Source: an uncultured Chitinophagaceae bacterium (GTDB lineage Bacteria; Bacteroidota; Bacteroidia; Chitinophagales; Chitinophagaceae). From it: 64,000 nucleotides of DNA. The stretch spans positions 1 through 64,000 of the forward strand of contig CAITVK010000078.1 of the NCBI GenBank assembly GCA_903895845.1, written 5' to 3'. Every line of letters begins with the position of its first letter. The first letter of the stretch is position 1. A program made the position numbers and the translations under genes. The notes under the pieces are model-generated. The model was not told where the DNA came from. It did no database searches and worked only from the letters and a program-made list of their open reading frames with translations. This document shows positions 34,403 to 43,332 of the stretch, piece after piece.

Positions 34403-35254
34403 TCACTTCAAAATCCGCTTAATCTTATTCGCATTCACCATTAATTCTTCTAAGTATTCGAGGTTTTCCTTTTCCAAACAGGCCTTGAATTTGCGCAATT
34501 GGGTAATGTGTTCATTTAATACATCGAGTACATTATCCCGGTTTTGCATGAAGATGGGTGCCCACATGGCAGGACTACTTTTTGCCAGACGTACGGTACT
34601 CTCGAAGCCACCACCCGCTAATTCGAAGATGGTATTCTCTTCTTTTTCCTTTTCCAATACTGTATTTGCCAATGCAAAAGAGGTGATGTGGGATATATGA
34701 CTGATGTAGGCCGCGTGCATATCGTGGGCAGCTGCATCCATATAAATCATGTTCATACCGAGGGTTTTGTAAATAGTTTCTATGGTATCTACAATATCCT
34801 TGTCGCTCTTGTCTTTCTCACAAATAACGCAGGCACGGCCTTTGAAAGCATCCCTTACTGCCGCCTCGGGACCACTATATTCCGTTCCCCACATTGGGTG
34901 GGTTGCTACAAAACGATGGCGCATCGGATGGTTTTCTACCGCTTCACACATAGCAAACTTAGTAGAACCTGCATCGGCCACAAACTGTTTGTCGGTGATA
35001 TTATCCAGTATAGTTTGCAACACTGGAATCGTAGCATCTACAGGGATGGCCACATAGATAAAGTCGCTCTTTTTAATGGCATCTAACAGAGGCAATACCT
35101 CATCTACAATGCCTAATTCAACCGCTCTTTTGCCACTAGCTTCAGTACGGCTAACGCCAATAATATGTTTGGCGAAACCATTGTCTCGCAAACCCAATGC
35201 AAAAGACCCACTAATGAGCCCCACACCAATTATGGTAACTGTCATTTCGTTCAT
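34403..35254 (-). CDS. tyrA: Prephenate dehydrogenase
   Basis: 283 residues. NAD-binding motif TIIGVGLISGSFALGL at the N-terminus; FVATHPMWGTEYSGPEAA carries the conserved HPM(W)G motif of prephenate dehydrogenases, and a helical dimerisation domain follows (AAHDMHAAYISHISH). It oxidatively decarboxylates prephenate to 4-hydroxyphenylpyruvate for tyrosine. It is the last visible gene of the pheA-unknown-aminotransferase-tyrA operon. The start may be ATG 35254 or 35245. Confidence 0.93.
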   Translation of the reverse strand: MNEMTVTIIGVGLISGSFALGLRDNGFAKHIIGVSRTEASGKRAVELGIVDEVLPLLDAIKKSDFIYVAIPVDATIPVLQTILDNITDKQFVADAGSTKFAMCEAVENHPMRHRFVATHPMWGTEYSGPEAAVRDAFKGRACVICEKDKSDKDIVDTIETIYKTLGMNMIYMDAAAHDMHAAYISHISHITSFALANTVLEKEKEENTIFELAGGGFESTVRLAKSSPAMWAPIFMQNRDNVLDVLNEHITQLRKFKACLEKENLEYLEELMVNANKIKRILK

Positions 35255-35326
35255 ATTTAGGTTTTAAAAAGATAGTAGTTATTAGATATTAGTAAAGAAA
35301 ACTGAATACTAATTGACACTAATATC

Positions 35327-36517
35327 TCATATCTCATATCTACTAACTCTGCTTATTGCTTCTTCAAATTTCTCGATACTGCCGCATAAGCTCACGCGAA
35401 TAAAACCATCACCCGCACTGCCAAAGATGCCTCCTGGCGTGATGAATACATTGCTGTTGTACAATACTTCATCGCTGAGGGCATAACCATCTTTGTAACC
35501 AGCAGGAATCTTGGCCCAGATGAACATACCTGCCTGATTCTTGGAATACACACAGTTTAGTGCATCCAACAATTCAAATACCTTCTCTCTACGCTGTCTG
35601 TAAATGGCATTTACACTGTCGTACCAGCTTTTATCTAGTCCCAAAGCAGTGGCAGCAGCTAGTTGCAATGGCAAGAACATGCCACTATCCATATTGCTTT
35701 TAAAGCGAAGAACTTCGTCAATTCTTTCTTTGGCAGCCACTAACATACCCACACGCCAGCCAGCCATATTCTGACTTTTGCTGAGTGAATTCAATTCTAA
35801 CACCACTTCTTTTGCGCCTTCAATACTCAACAAGCTTTGAGGGTCATCATTTAAGATGAAGCTATAAGGATTGTCGTGAACGAGTAATATATTGTTCTCA
35901 CTTGCAAAGGCAATGAGCTTTTTCAACACTGCCACTTCTGGTAATTGTCCAGTAGGCATATGCGGATAGTTCACAAACATCAACTTCACCTTTGATAAGT
36001 CCAAAGCCTTCAAAGCATTGATATCGGGCTGCCAGTTATTCTCTTCTTTCAGGTCATAATCAATACAATTACCACCAGCCAATTTCACAGCACTACGATA
36101 GGTAGGATAGCCAGGATTAGGAACCAATGCACCATCGCCCTCATTCAGATAGGTCATACAGATGTGCATGATACCCTCCTTACTACCAATTAATGGCAAT
36201 ATTTCCGCATCCGGATTTATAGAAACACCATACCATCTGTTGTACCAATCAGCTATTGCCTTTCTTAGTATTGGCGAACCTTTGTATGACTGGTAAGCAT
36301 GTACATTGGGCTTGGCACTTTCCTCTTGCAACACCTTTATAACGTCGGGATGTGGAGGTAAATCGGGACTACCTATTCCTAGGTTAATTATGTTTTTACC
36401 TTGTTTGTTCAACTCATCAATCTCTCTAAGCTTGGTAGAGAAATAGTATTCTCCTATTCCATCGAGGCGTTTAGCAGTTGCAAATCGTTTGTTTTCATCT
36501 TGAGTTGTCGTACTCAT
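35327..36517 (-). CDS. Class I/II aminotransferase, aromatic amino acid operon
   Basis: 396 residues, fold type I PLP enzyme. Motifs: NLGIGSPDLPPHPD at the N-terminus, NYPHMPTGQ and the PLP lysine in NSLSKSQNMAGWRVG (about residue 247). In Bacteroidota this gene sits between pheA and tyrA and very likely transaminates phenylpyruvate and 4-hydroxyphenylpyruvate. Here it is separated from pheA by an unknown gene. The spacer upstream (36518-36612) contains a CAAAG-rich short repeat often seen in Bacteroidota intergenic regions. Confidence 0.9.
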   Translation of the reverse strand: MSTTTQDENKRFATAKRLDGIGEYYFSTKLREIDELNKQGKNIINLGIGSPDLPPHPDVIKVLQEESAKPNVHAYQSYKGSPILRKAIADWYNRWYGVSINPDAEILPLIGSKEGIMHICMTYLNEGDGALVPNPGYPTYRSAVKLAGGNCIDYDLKEENNWQPDINALKALDLSKVKLMFVNYPHMPTGQLPEVAVLKKLIAFASENNILLVHDNPYSFILNDDPQSLLSIEGAKEVVLELNSLSKSQNMAGWRVGMLVAAKERIDEVLRFKSNMDSGMFLPLQLAAATALGLDKSWYDSVNAIYRQRREKVFELLDALNCVYSKNQAGMFIWAKIPAGYKDGYALSDEVLYNSNVFITPGGIFGSAGDGFIRVSLCGSIEKFEEAISRVSRYEI

Positions 36518-36612
36518 TTTATATTTATTTAAAGTTTTTTGCTACAAAGGCACAAAGACCAAAAGGAGCGCAAAGAAAAAGAAAGTAGTTTGTTGTTATC
36601 TTTTAATCTTAT

Positions 36613-37809
36613 TTAATCATCCACTGGGATGAATTTCCTGAGCTTGAGCGGACTTGTATCCTCTTCCTTTTTTTTAAGAAGCTCTTCATGCCATTCTTGA
36701 TTTGTAAAACTTGTTGTGACACAAACAAAAGGAATATGAGGTTGATATTTATCGTTTAATGCTGCTTGTTCTTTCGCATATTTTAATGTAGGCTCATCAA
36801 ACATTTTAAATTCCTCAAAGTACTTCCAATAATATTCTATTGGTGCTTCGCCAACATATAATTGATAAGTCATTGCATCAAGTTGTTGATTCATTGGGTG
36901 AAATTTAATCGAGGTATTTTCCTCCAGTTTCACTTGCATTTTTGCTACTTCAATGCTAAATTCATCTTCCATATACCTATTTCTATGCAATACGGTTTTC
37001 CATTGTTCATTATTCCGCTTGATATATTCTCCTATCATTTCTCTACACAAAGTTCCATCTTCTTTCAGTTGATTTCGCAACGTTTTTAATTCTGCTGCTG
37101 ACAAATATTCCAGTGTTGTCAACTTTAAAAAATCTGTCATTCTAATTGAATTGACTGTTCCTCTTGAAACTGGGGCATCCTCCGATTCATCCAATAACTC
37201 ACTTGTATCCTCAAGTAATACTTCACGTGGTGCAAAGTCGTTAATTATAAAATCCACTGGTACAAAAAGTATCAGTGCATCTTCCGGATTACCAGTAGGA
37301 TATAACAACTTCAAGATACCTTCTGCCAATTTTATATCAGGCATACCTTCATCAATTATCGCAGACGATGATTCCTCAATGGAGAATGCATGAAACATAT
37401 TTTCCTCTAACAATGTCCCCATATCAGACAAGCCAACTTGATCTAATGCAACAGAATAATTGAGAAGAAACTCTTCAAAATATTTTAGAAACCCTTTTTC
37501 TATGGCTGTGTACGCAACAATCAACTCTTTTGGTGGGTGCTTGGTCTTATTAAATTCTTTGACTGTAGCCTTTATATCTAGCACATAATTCAAGCCTTCA
37601 GCATAGTTAGTTGCAATGAAATGTCTTTCCAGACTATTCAACTTTAGCTTTAAGGAAAACTTCCTGGCCCTAGTCACGTACTCAACCTGAACACCTATTT
37701 TCCCAAAAACAAATACCGCATCAGATAACACATACGCTGCTTTCAGGGTATTTGTATCATCCAACATATTAATGGTAGATGTTATTGTTGAAAATACCAA
37801 TGCTCTCAT
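36613..37809 (-). CDS. Protein of unknown function inserted in the aromatic operon
   Basis: 398 residues, cytoplasmic by appearance (no signal peptide or span). I recognise no domain. It is acidic, with helical stretches and an abrupt low-complexity acidic linker (LLEDTSELLDESEDAP, about 200-215). The C-terminal half contains EYLSAAELKTLRNQLKEDG and PLKLRKFIPVDD. It begins 30 bases after the pheA stop on the same strand and ends 95 bases before the aminotransferase. The usual order in the phylum is pheA directly followed by the aminotransferase, so this gene looks like an insertion that may be co-regulated with it. Confidence 0.7.
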   Translation of the reverse strand: MRALVFSTITSTINMLDDTNTLKAAYVLSDAVFVFGKIGVQVEYVTRARKFSLKLKLNSLERHFIATNYAEGLNYVLDIKATVKEFNKTKHPPKELIVAYTAIEKGFLKYFEEFLLNYSVALDQVGLSDMGTLLEENMFHAFSIEESSSAIIDEGMPDIKLAEGILKLLYPTGNPEDALILFVPVDFIINDFAPREVLLEDTSELLDESEDAPVSRGTVNSIRMTDFLKLTTLEYLSAAELKTLRNQLKEDGTLCREMIGEYIKRNNEQWKTVLHRNRYMEDEFSIEVAKMQVKLEENTSIKFHPMNQQLDAMTYQLYVGEAPIEYYWKYFEEFKMFDEPTLKYAKEQAALNDKYQPHIPFVCVTTSFTNQEWHEELLKKKEEDTSPLKLRKFIPVDD

Positions 37810-37839
37810 TTTTTTATCTTTACTTAGAATTAATTATGC

Positions 37840-38676
37840 TTATTGCCCCCTCTTATACTCCCCAAACACCTTCACCTGCTCTGTAAGCCCTTCTATCTGT
37901 TGCTTTACTTTTTCAAACTGACTCAATGAATCAAACTCCAGGTCTGCATGAAAGCTATATTTAAAGTTAGTCCCTGCTATCGGCATACTTTGCAACTTAC
38001 TCAGGTTAATGCCCCCATCTGCAATAATAGTCAACACTTTGGCGAGACTACCTTTCATGTGGTCTGTAACAAAATTGATGGTCGCCTTGTCCGCCTCTTC
38101 AATTGTATCAATTTCTTCTGCTCTTCTCAATATCAGAAACCGGGTATAGTTACTTTTCTGTGTATGAATATCAGGTACTGCAATCTCCAACCCAAACAAT
38201 TCGGCTGCCAACTTACTAGCTACGCCCGCAATATGTTTGCTTTTGCGTTGCGAAATATGCTTGGCACTCAATGCCGTATCTTCTGTTTCAACTAGTTTCC
38301 AATGCTTTTCGCCCAGATATTCCATACACTGCTGAATAGCCATGTGGTGAGAGTGCACCTCTTTAATATCTTCCAACTTAACGCCAGGATAGACTAACAA
38401 ATGCTGCTGAATAGGCAGATAAACCTCCCCTACTATTTTCAACTGATCATTGTTTTGAAGTAGCGTGTAGTTAGGTAATATACTCCCTGCTATCGAGTTT
38501 TCTATTGCCATCACGCCGCCAAAACTCTGGTTTTTGTCAGATGCAATCTTTATCAAATCCCTGAAAGTGGCACATGGGATTACCTCTACTGTATTACCAA
38601 AATATTGCTCTGCAGCAACCTGATGGAAGCTTCCTTCATAACCCTGGATGGAAACCTTTATTTTTTCATTCTTCAT
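37840..38676 (-). CDS. pheA: Prephenate dehydratase with C-terminal ACT domain
   Basis: 278 residues from ATG 38676. The catalytic domain starts KVSIQGYEGSFHQVAA and contains VMAIENSIAGSI and the substrate motif NYTRFLILRR; the ACT regulatory domain is at about 200-275 (GSLAKVLTIIADGGINLSKL), where phenylalanine would bind. It converts prephenate to phenylpyruvate. ATG 38697 is possible; a TTG at 38757 is in frame but would place the terminator hairpin (38719-38748) inside the coding region, so I reject it. First gene of the operon, behind an attenuator. Confidence 0.93.
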   Translation of the reverse strand: MKNEKIKVSIQGYEGSFHQVAAEQYFGNTVEVIPCATFRDLIKIASDKNQSFGGVMAIENSIAGSILPNYTLLQNNDQLKIVGEVYLPIQQHLLVYPGVKLEDIKEVHSHHMAIQQCMEYLGEKHWKLVETEDTALSAKHISQRKSKHIAGVASKLAAELFGLEIAVPDIHTQKSNYTRFLILRRAEEIDTIEEADKATINFVTDHMKGSLAKVLTIIADGGINLSKLQSMPIAGTNFKYSFHADLEFDSLSQFEKVKQQIEGLTEQVKVFGEYKRGQ

Positions 38677-38718
38677 TTTTAAATTGACTGAGGTCATAAT
38701 ATGCGTTGAAGTAGGCAC

Positions 38719-38748
38719 AAAAAAAATCCTAACCGTCAGGTCAGGATT
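38719..38748 (-). promoter_or_regulatory. Terminator-type attenuator in front of pheA
   Basis: On the minus strand a stem AATCCT/AGGATT with inner ACC/GGT pairing and a TGAC loop is followed by eight T residues, 43 bases before the pheA ATG. A terminator in this position, upstream of an amino acid biosynthesis gene and after a short open frame, is the layout of transcription attenuation. Confidence 0.65.
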
Positions 38749-38774
38749 GTATCTCAATTATTAGTAACTTTTTT

Positions 38775-38807
38775 TTAAGCTTTCACAAATACAACCCTGC
38801 TACTCAT
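38775..38807 (-). CDS. Possible leader peptide of the pheA operon
   Basis: ATG followed by nine codons and TAA gives MSSRVVFVKA, ending 26 bases before the attenuator hairpin. It contains only one Phe codon and no Tyr, so classical ribosome stalling on Phe is not obvious. Its placement is right, but the composition keeps this tentative. Confidence 0.3.
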   Translation of the reverse strand: MSSRVVFVKA

Positions 38808-39133
38808 TTTGAAGTAGAAGTAAAAGAAAAAATAAAATCGTGTATTTGTTTGAATATTCATCAGGCAACAAATATAGGGATAGCCAAATTGATAACAAAT
38901 AATATTTGCAGAGATATTAAGTTGCAGCACTTACATACTAATAACTTTGTTACGGTTTTAAGTGGTTATTTCTATTAAAGGCTGAGAGTTTTACTAAGTT
39001 TATGAGGCTGGTTTACATAAATATGATAATTGACAATCAACAACAGTTTTCATATTTTGAATGAAGAATCTTATATTTACTTTTTGATTGAACAGGTAAG
39101 GAGATGAATTATTTAAAATAAATACAGTATAAA
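38808..39133. other. Divergent intergenic region, no gene seen
   Basis: 326 bases between the pheA leader and the DUF3592 gene. It must hold the promoter of the aromatic operon on the minus strand, but I find no clean TAnnTTTG match. No terminator or repeat is visible. Confidence 0.4.
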
Positions 39134-39550
39134 ATGGAGATGACAATATTATATGCATTGTGCTTTTTTTGTATCCTGAAAGGAACAATCCAATACTATT
39201 ATTTTCAAAATAAAAGCAAGAAATATTATAAGACAGAAGGAACAATTGTAGACAATTACAAAGATGAAACTTACTCATTATATACAGGTAGTTATAGGCA
39301 TTACTACCCAGTTGTAGAGTACACTGATAAAAATGGAGAAACAGTTAGAATCCGGTCTGAGGATTATAACCCTGATATACCTATGTATGAAGTTGGTTCC
39401 AAAGTACCGCTTCTTGTAAATCCGGATGACAACAGCAGACTATTATTTGACGAGGAAGCTGATAAATCAACAATTCCAATGGTCTGGATCGGAATAGGAA
39501 TCATTGGATTGCTAGTTTGTTGTTTTTATATAAAAAATTTGCCCTTTTAG
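39134..39550 (+). CDS. DUF3592 membrane protein
   Basis: 138 residues: N-terminal span (ILYALCFFCILKGTIQYYYF), a central soluble beta-rich part with GTIVDNY, HYYPVVEYTDKNGE and GSKVPLLVNPDD, and a C-terminal span (MVWIGIGIIGLLVCCFYI). This arrangement and the motifs (PVVEYT, YNP, V-NPDD) are those of DUF3592. The function is unknown. It appears monocistronic. Confidence 0.82.
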   Translation: MEMTILYALCFFCILKGTIQYYYFQNKSKKYYKTEGTIVDNYKDETYSLYTGSYRHYYPVVEYTDKNGETVRIRSEDYNPDIPMYEVGSKVPLLVNPDDNSRLLFDEEADKSTIPMVWIGIGIIGLLVCCFYIKNLPF

Positions 39551-39592
39551 CTTTTCTGACTTTTGAGAGAAACCCTACTAAACTAAAATCTT

Positions 39593-39600
39593 TATTTTTG
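39593..39600 (+). promoter_or_regulatory. Candidate -7 element (TATTTTTG)
   Basis: TATTTTTG matches TAnnTTTG and lies 15 bases upstream of the ATG at 39616. Confidence 0.55.
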
Positions 39601-39615
39601 TTTTAAAAGCAACAC

Positions 39616-40791
39616 ATGAATTCATTGAAAGATCAGTTTCTGATTAATCCCGATATACACTTCCTCAACTTTGGCTCTTTTGGTGCTTGCCCAAAACCAG
39701 TTTTCGAGAACTATCAATACTGGCAGCGACTGTTGGAATTTGAGACAGTACAGTTTGTCAATGTAAACGGTGCAACCAATTTGGCCAATTCACGGACTGC
39801 CTTAGCCGAATACCTAGATGTTCCCGACAAAGATGATCTGGTATATATCACCAATCCCACCTTGGGGGTGAATATGATTGCAAGAAACCTACACCTTGCA
39901 CCTGGTGATGAAGTATTAACAACAGACTTAGAGTATGGCGCTTGCGACCGTACATGGGATTTGTATTGTGAAAACAGTAAAGCCATCTACAAAAGGCAAC
40001 CCATAACATTACCAATTACATCTAAGGAACAGTTTCTTACTGACTTCTTTGCTGGATTGACAGATAAAACAAAAGTTATTTTTATTAGTCATATCACTTC
40101 TTCCACAGGATTAATATTACCTGTAAAAGAGATTGTAGACATCGCCAAAGAGAAAGGAATTATCTCCATCGTGGATGGAGCACATGTTCCTGGGCAATTA
40201 CCTTTATCCTTAAAAGAGTTGGATGCAGACTTCTACACCGGTGCTGCTCATAAGTGGATGATGGCAGCCAAAGGATGTAGCTTCTTATATGCTCACAAAA
40301 GAGTGCAGCCAATGTTGAAACAACCTTTGATTGTAAGTTGGGGATACAAGGCAATTAAACCATCGGGATCAACCTTTATAGATTACAATCAAATGATTGG
40401 TACCCGCGACTTCTCTGCTTTCCTCACTATCCCAAGTTGCATTCAGTTCATGAAAGAAAATAACTGGCCCTTGGTTGCAGAACAATGCTACCAATTAGTA
40501 GTTAGTAACGCAGATAGATTCTTTTCTTTACTTAAATCAGCTCCCATCAGTCCGCTAACAAAAGAATGGATTGGACAGATGCTAAGTATTCCCATCAAAA
40601 CAGATAGACCAGAGGAATTGCAACGTAAGTTGTTTACAGATTACAATATAGAGGTACCTGTAATGAGACAAGGGGAAAATATATATCTGCGTTATTCCAT
40701 TAATGGATACAATAGTCAGCAAGACTTAGATGCCTTATATGACTCATTGGTAGATATTATTCAACAAGGGGGATTTATCATAGATCATTAA
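39616..40791 (+). CDS. Class V aminotransferase-fold PLP enzyme (isopenicillin-N-epimerase-like)
   Basis: 391 residues. Start FLNFGSFGACPKPVFENY, the mid-domain VDGAHVPGQLPL with the cofactor Asp and His, and the PLP lysine in TGAAHKWMMAAKG (about residue 213). The family includes isopenicillin N epimerase-like and cysteine desulfurase-like enzymes; members are often of unknown substrate. No biosynthetic partner is adjacent, so I do not assign a reaction. Confidence 0.87.
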   Translation: MNSLKDQFLINPDIHFLNFGSFGACPKPVFENYQYWQRLLEFETVQFVNVNGATNLANSRTALAEYLDVPDKDDLVYITNPTLGVNMIARNLHLAPGDEVLTTDLEYGACDRTWDLYCENSKAIYKRQPITLPITSKEQFLTDFFAGLTDKTKVIFISHITSSTGLILPVKEIVDIAKEKGIISIVDGAHVPGQLPLSLKELDADFYTGAAHKWMMAAKGCSFLYAHKRVQPMLKQPLIVSWGYKAIKPSGSTFIDYNQMIGTRDFSAFLTIPSCIQFMKENNWPLVAEQCYQLVVSNADRFFSLLKSAPISPLTKEWIGQMLSIPIKTDRPEELQRKLFTDYNIEVPVMRQGENIYLRYSINGYNSQQDLDALYDSLVDIIQQGGFIIDH

Positions 40792-40895
40792 CACACAAGA
40801 GCACTGATTGCTTAATCTATTCTGTACTATTTATCTATGTTACTAGGTGTTGAATTCTTTTTAACTTCTTCGTATTTTATTACTAAATGTTGCAT

Positions 40896-40903
40896 TACGT
40901 TTG
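40896..40903 (+). promoter_or_regulatory. Candidate -7 element (TACGTTTG)
   Basis: TACGTTTG matches TAnnTTTG, 16 bases upstream of the ATG at 40920; it rules out the upstream in-frame start at 40887. Confidence 0.6.
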
Positions 40904-40919
40904 CACAAACAAAAAAATT

Positions 40920-41753
40920 ATGAAACAAACATTATTCATCATCGCTTCTTTTATGGCATTTACAGCATTTGCTCAACCAGTAAAAATGCCACAGCCTAGT
41001 CCTACTCAAACTATCAAACAAAACTTTGGTTTGGGAAGTATTGAGTTAAGCTACAGTCGCCCTTCCTTAAAAGATCGTGTTGCATTTAAAGAATATAGCG
41101 AGCTTGCCCCTACAGATGTGGTATGGCGCACAGGTGCGAATGCCCCTACAACCATCACCTTTAGTGATGATGTTACCATCAACAATGTATTGGTAAAGGC
41201 AGGTAAGTATGGTTTGTTGAGTATCCCTACCAAAAAGAATTTTGTTATCATCATCACACATGATACTACCGTAAACCAACCACCCTTATACAATGGCGAC
41301 CACGACGTTGTAAGATATAATGCCCCTATCTCTAAAGGAGAAAAAGTAGAATTATTTACTATGCAATTTGTGAACATAACCTACGAAACTTGCGAATTGC
41401 AACTCAACTGGGGTAATACACAGGTGAGCCTTCCTATCAGTACCAATATAAAAGACAGGGTAAAAGCGGATGTAGAAAAAAGCGAGAATGGCGACAAGCC
41501 TGCCTATGCTGCCATTGCTACCTATTACTACGAGATTGCAAAGAATTACCCTTCTGCCTTAGAGTATATCACAAAGGCAGTATATGCTGGCAAACCCTCT
41601 TTTTCTTCTTACCTATTAAAGGCTAAGATTGAAAAAGAACTAGGCGATAAAGCAAGTGCAAGAGCAAGTGCCAATAAATGTATTGAGCTTGCAAGAACTG
41701 CCAACAATGATGATGCGGTACGTGCAGCAAGGGCATTAATTGGGAAGTTGTAA
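40920..41753 (+). CDS. DUF2911 exported protein with TPR-like C-terminus
   Basis: 277 residues from ATG 40920, with a signal peptide (MKQTLFIIASFMAFTAFAQ). The DUF2911 domain is plain: TIKQNFGLGSIELSYSRPS, VWRTGANAPTTITFSDDV and KAGKYGLLSIP. The C-terminal 90 residues are helical and repeat-like (AAIATYYYEIAKNYPSALEY, then LKAKIEKELGDKASA). Function unknown; common in Bacteroidota envelopes. The start is fixed by the promoter element. Confidence 0.87.
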   Translation: MKQTLFIIASFMAFTAFAQPVKMPQPSPTQTIKQNFGLGSIELSYSRPSLKDRVAFKEYSELAPTDVVWRTGANAPTTITFSDDVTINNVLVKAGKYGLLSIPTKKNFVIIITHDTTVNQPPLYNGDHDVVRYNAPISKGEKVELFTMQFVNITYETCELQLNWGNTQVSLPISTNIKDRVKADVEKSENGDKPAYAAIATYYYEIAKNYPSALEYITKAVYAGKPSFSSYLLKAKIEKELGDKASARASANKCIELARTANNDDAVRAARALIGKL

Positions 41754-41790
41754 TAGTATCAAAACGGCTAACTTCACCCAAATTAAAAAG

Positions 41791-42387
41791 ATGATAAGGA
41801 ATATCGAGGACTTAGATTTCACCAAACAATATACGTATGCCGATTACCTTACCTGGCGTTTCGAGGAACGAGTAGAGCTTATCAGAGGTTGGATCAGTAG
41901 GATGAGTCCTGCACCCTTAGCTAGTCATCAGATTATTTCAATGGCGCTAAGTGCCGAAATTTATATGTACCTCAAAGGAAAGCCATGTAAGGTCTTCGCT
42001 GCCCCTTTTGATGTACGTCTTACCAATAAAAGAAAGTCTATTGACAGTAAGTCAATTATTTCGGTGGTTCAGCCCGACATTTCAGTTATTTGTGATCTGG
42101 GAAAAATAGATAACAAAGGTTGTATAGGTGCTCCTGATTGGATTATTGAAATACTTAGTCCCGGTAATACAAGAAAGGAAATGAAGGAAAAGTTCTCCTT
42201 ATATGAAGAAAATGGCGTGCGGGAGTATTGGATAGTCTATCCTGAATATTTTCAAATACAGGTATTCGATTTATTCAATGACAAGTTTGTCAGTCGTGGT
42301 ACTTATGTACAAGAAGATTTAATTCCTGTAGGCGTTTTTGAAGGTTTTTCAATTGATACAGATGCTATTTTTAAAGAAAGCTTATAA
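41791..42387 (+). CDS. Uma2-type PD-(D/E)XK endonuclease-fold protein
   Basis: 198 residues from ATG 41791; a longer reading from TTG 41740 would overlap the preceding gene and has no support. Motifs: TYADYLTWRFEERVELIRGW, VQPDISVICDLGKID (Asp), APDWIIEILSPGNTRKEMKEK (Glu and Lys) and YEENGVREYWIVYPE. The fold is that of restriction-like nucleases, but most Uma2 proteins have no proven activity and are found as scattered singles or paralogues. It sits alone here. Confidence 0.88.
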   Translation: MIRNIEDLDFTKQYTYADYLTWRFEERVELIRGWISRMSPAPLASHQIISMALSAEIYMYLKGKPCKVFAAPFDVRLTNKRKSIDSKSIISVVQPDISVICDLGKIDNKGCIGAPDWIIEILSPGNTRKEMKEKFSLYEENGVREYWIVYPEYFQIQVFDLFNDKFVSRGTYVQEDLIPVGVFEGFSIDTDAIFKESL

Positions 42388-42427
42388 TAACGGATTAACC
42401 ACCTAACTTTTTTGTTTCAATATATTT

Positions 42428-43297
42428 ATGAAAGTATCGGGCTTTACTATTATCAAAAATGCAGTGATTAACGGTTATCCCATTGTGGAAGCCATCACTT
42501 CCATCTTGCCAGTTGTAGATGAAATGATTGTATTGGTTGGTGATTGTGACGATGATACACAAGGTCTTATTGAAGCAATTGGCGACCCCAAAATAAAGAT
42601 TCATCATTCTGTATGGGACAAAAACTTGCGAAAGGGGGGTACCGTTTTAGCAGTGGAAACAGATAAAGCTTTTAAACTGATTGACCCAACAAGTACCTGG
42701 GCTTTTTATATACAGGCAGATGAAGTGATACACGAAAAATATTATCCTGCCATCAGAAAGGGGTGTGAAGATTTTAAGGACAATACCAAAGTTCAGGGAT
42801 TACTGTTTAAATATGTACACTTTTATGGTACTTATGACTATGTAGGAGATAGTAGAAAATGGTACGGTCATGAGGTTAGAATCATTAGAAACGATAAAAA
42901 GATAAGTTCTTATAAAGATGCACAAGGGTTTAGGGTAGGAAAAGAAAAGCTAAAGGTAAAGCCAATAGATGCATCCGTATACCATTATGGATGGGTGAAA
43001 AGTCCTGAACAGATGATGACTAAAAGCAAGAACCTTGGCCTTCTTTGGCGTACAGATGAAGAAGCAAAAGCATTACTGGAACAGCCTGATTATTTTGATT
43101 ATAATGAATTTGATAGCTTAGCAAAATTCACGGGTACACACCCAGATGTAATGAAGAAGCGAATAGCTGAGATGAATTGGAAGGTAGAATTGGATATCTC
43201 TAAGAAGAAATTGGCTGGTAAGAAACTTGTTCTTTATTACTTCGAAAAGCTGACCGGCATACGTTTGTTTGATTTCAAAAACTACCGAATAATATAA
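42428..43297 (+). CDS. Glycosyltransferase family 2-like protein
   Basis: 289 residues. GT-A start KVSGFTIIKNAVINGYPIVE, acidic metal/donor region with IQADEVIHE in the DxD position, and a later HEVRIIRND. Soluble, no span. It belongs to the short family seen in LPS or glycan loci of Bacteroidota. It is the first of a run of four GT2 genes between 42428 and 45904. The sugar is unknown. Confidence 0.85.
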   Translation: MKVSGFTIIKNAVINGYPIVEAITSILPVVDEMIVLVGDCDDDTQGLIEAIGDPKIKIHHSVWDKNLRKGGTVLAVETDKAFKLIDPTSTWAFYIQADEVIHEKYYPAIRKGCEDFKDNTKVQGLLFKYVHFYGTYDYVGDSRKWYGHEVRIIRNDKKISSYKDAQGFRVGKEKLKVKPIDASVYHYGWVKSPEQMMTKSKNLGLLWRTDEEAKALLEQPDYFDYNEFDSLAKFTGTHPDVMKKRIAEMNWKVELDISKKKLAGKKLVLYYFEKLTGIRLFDFKNYRII

Positions 43298-43332
43298 TAG
43301 AGATTTAGTTGTTTAGTTAACGATATTGACTC

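Noticed and set aside
38677-38757. Longer pheA starting at TTG 38757
   Set aside because: That start would put the terminator hairpin and its T-run into the coding sequence, and the family begins at the KVSIQGYEGSFHQ segment.
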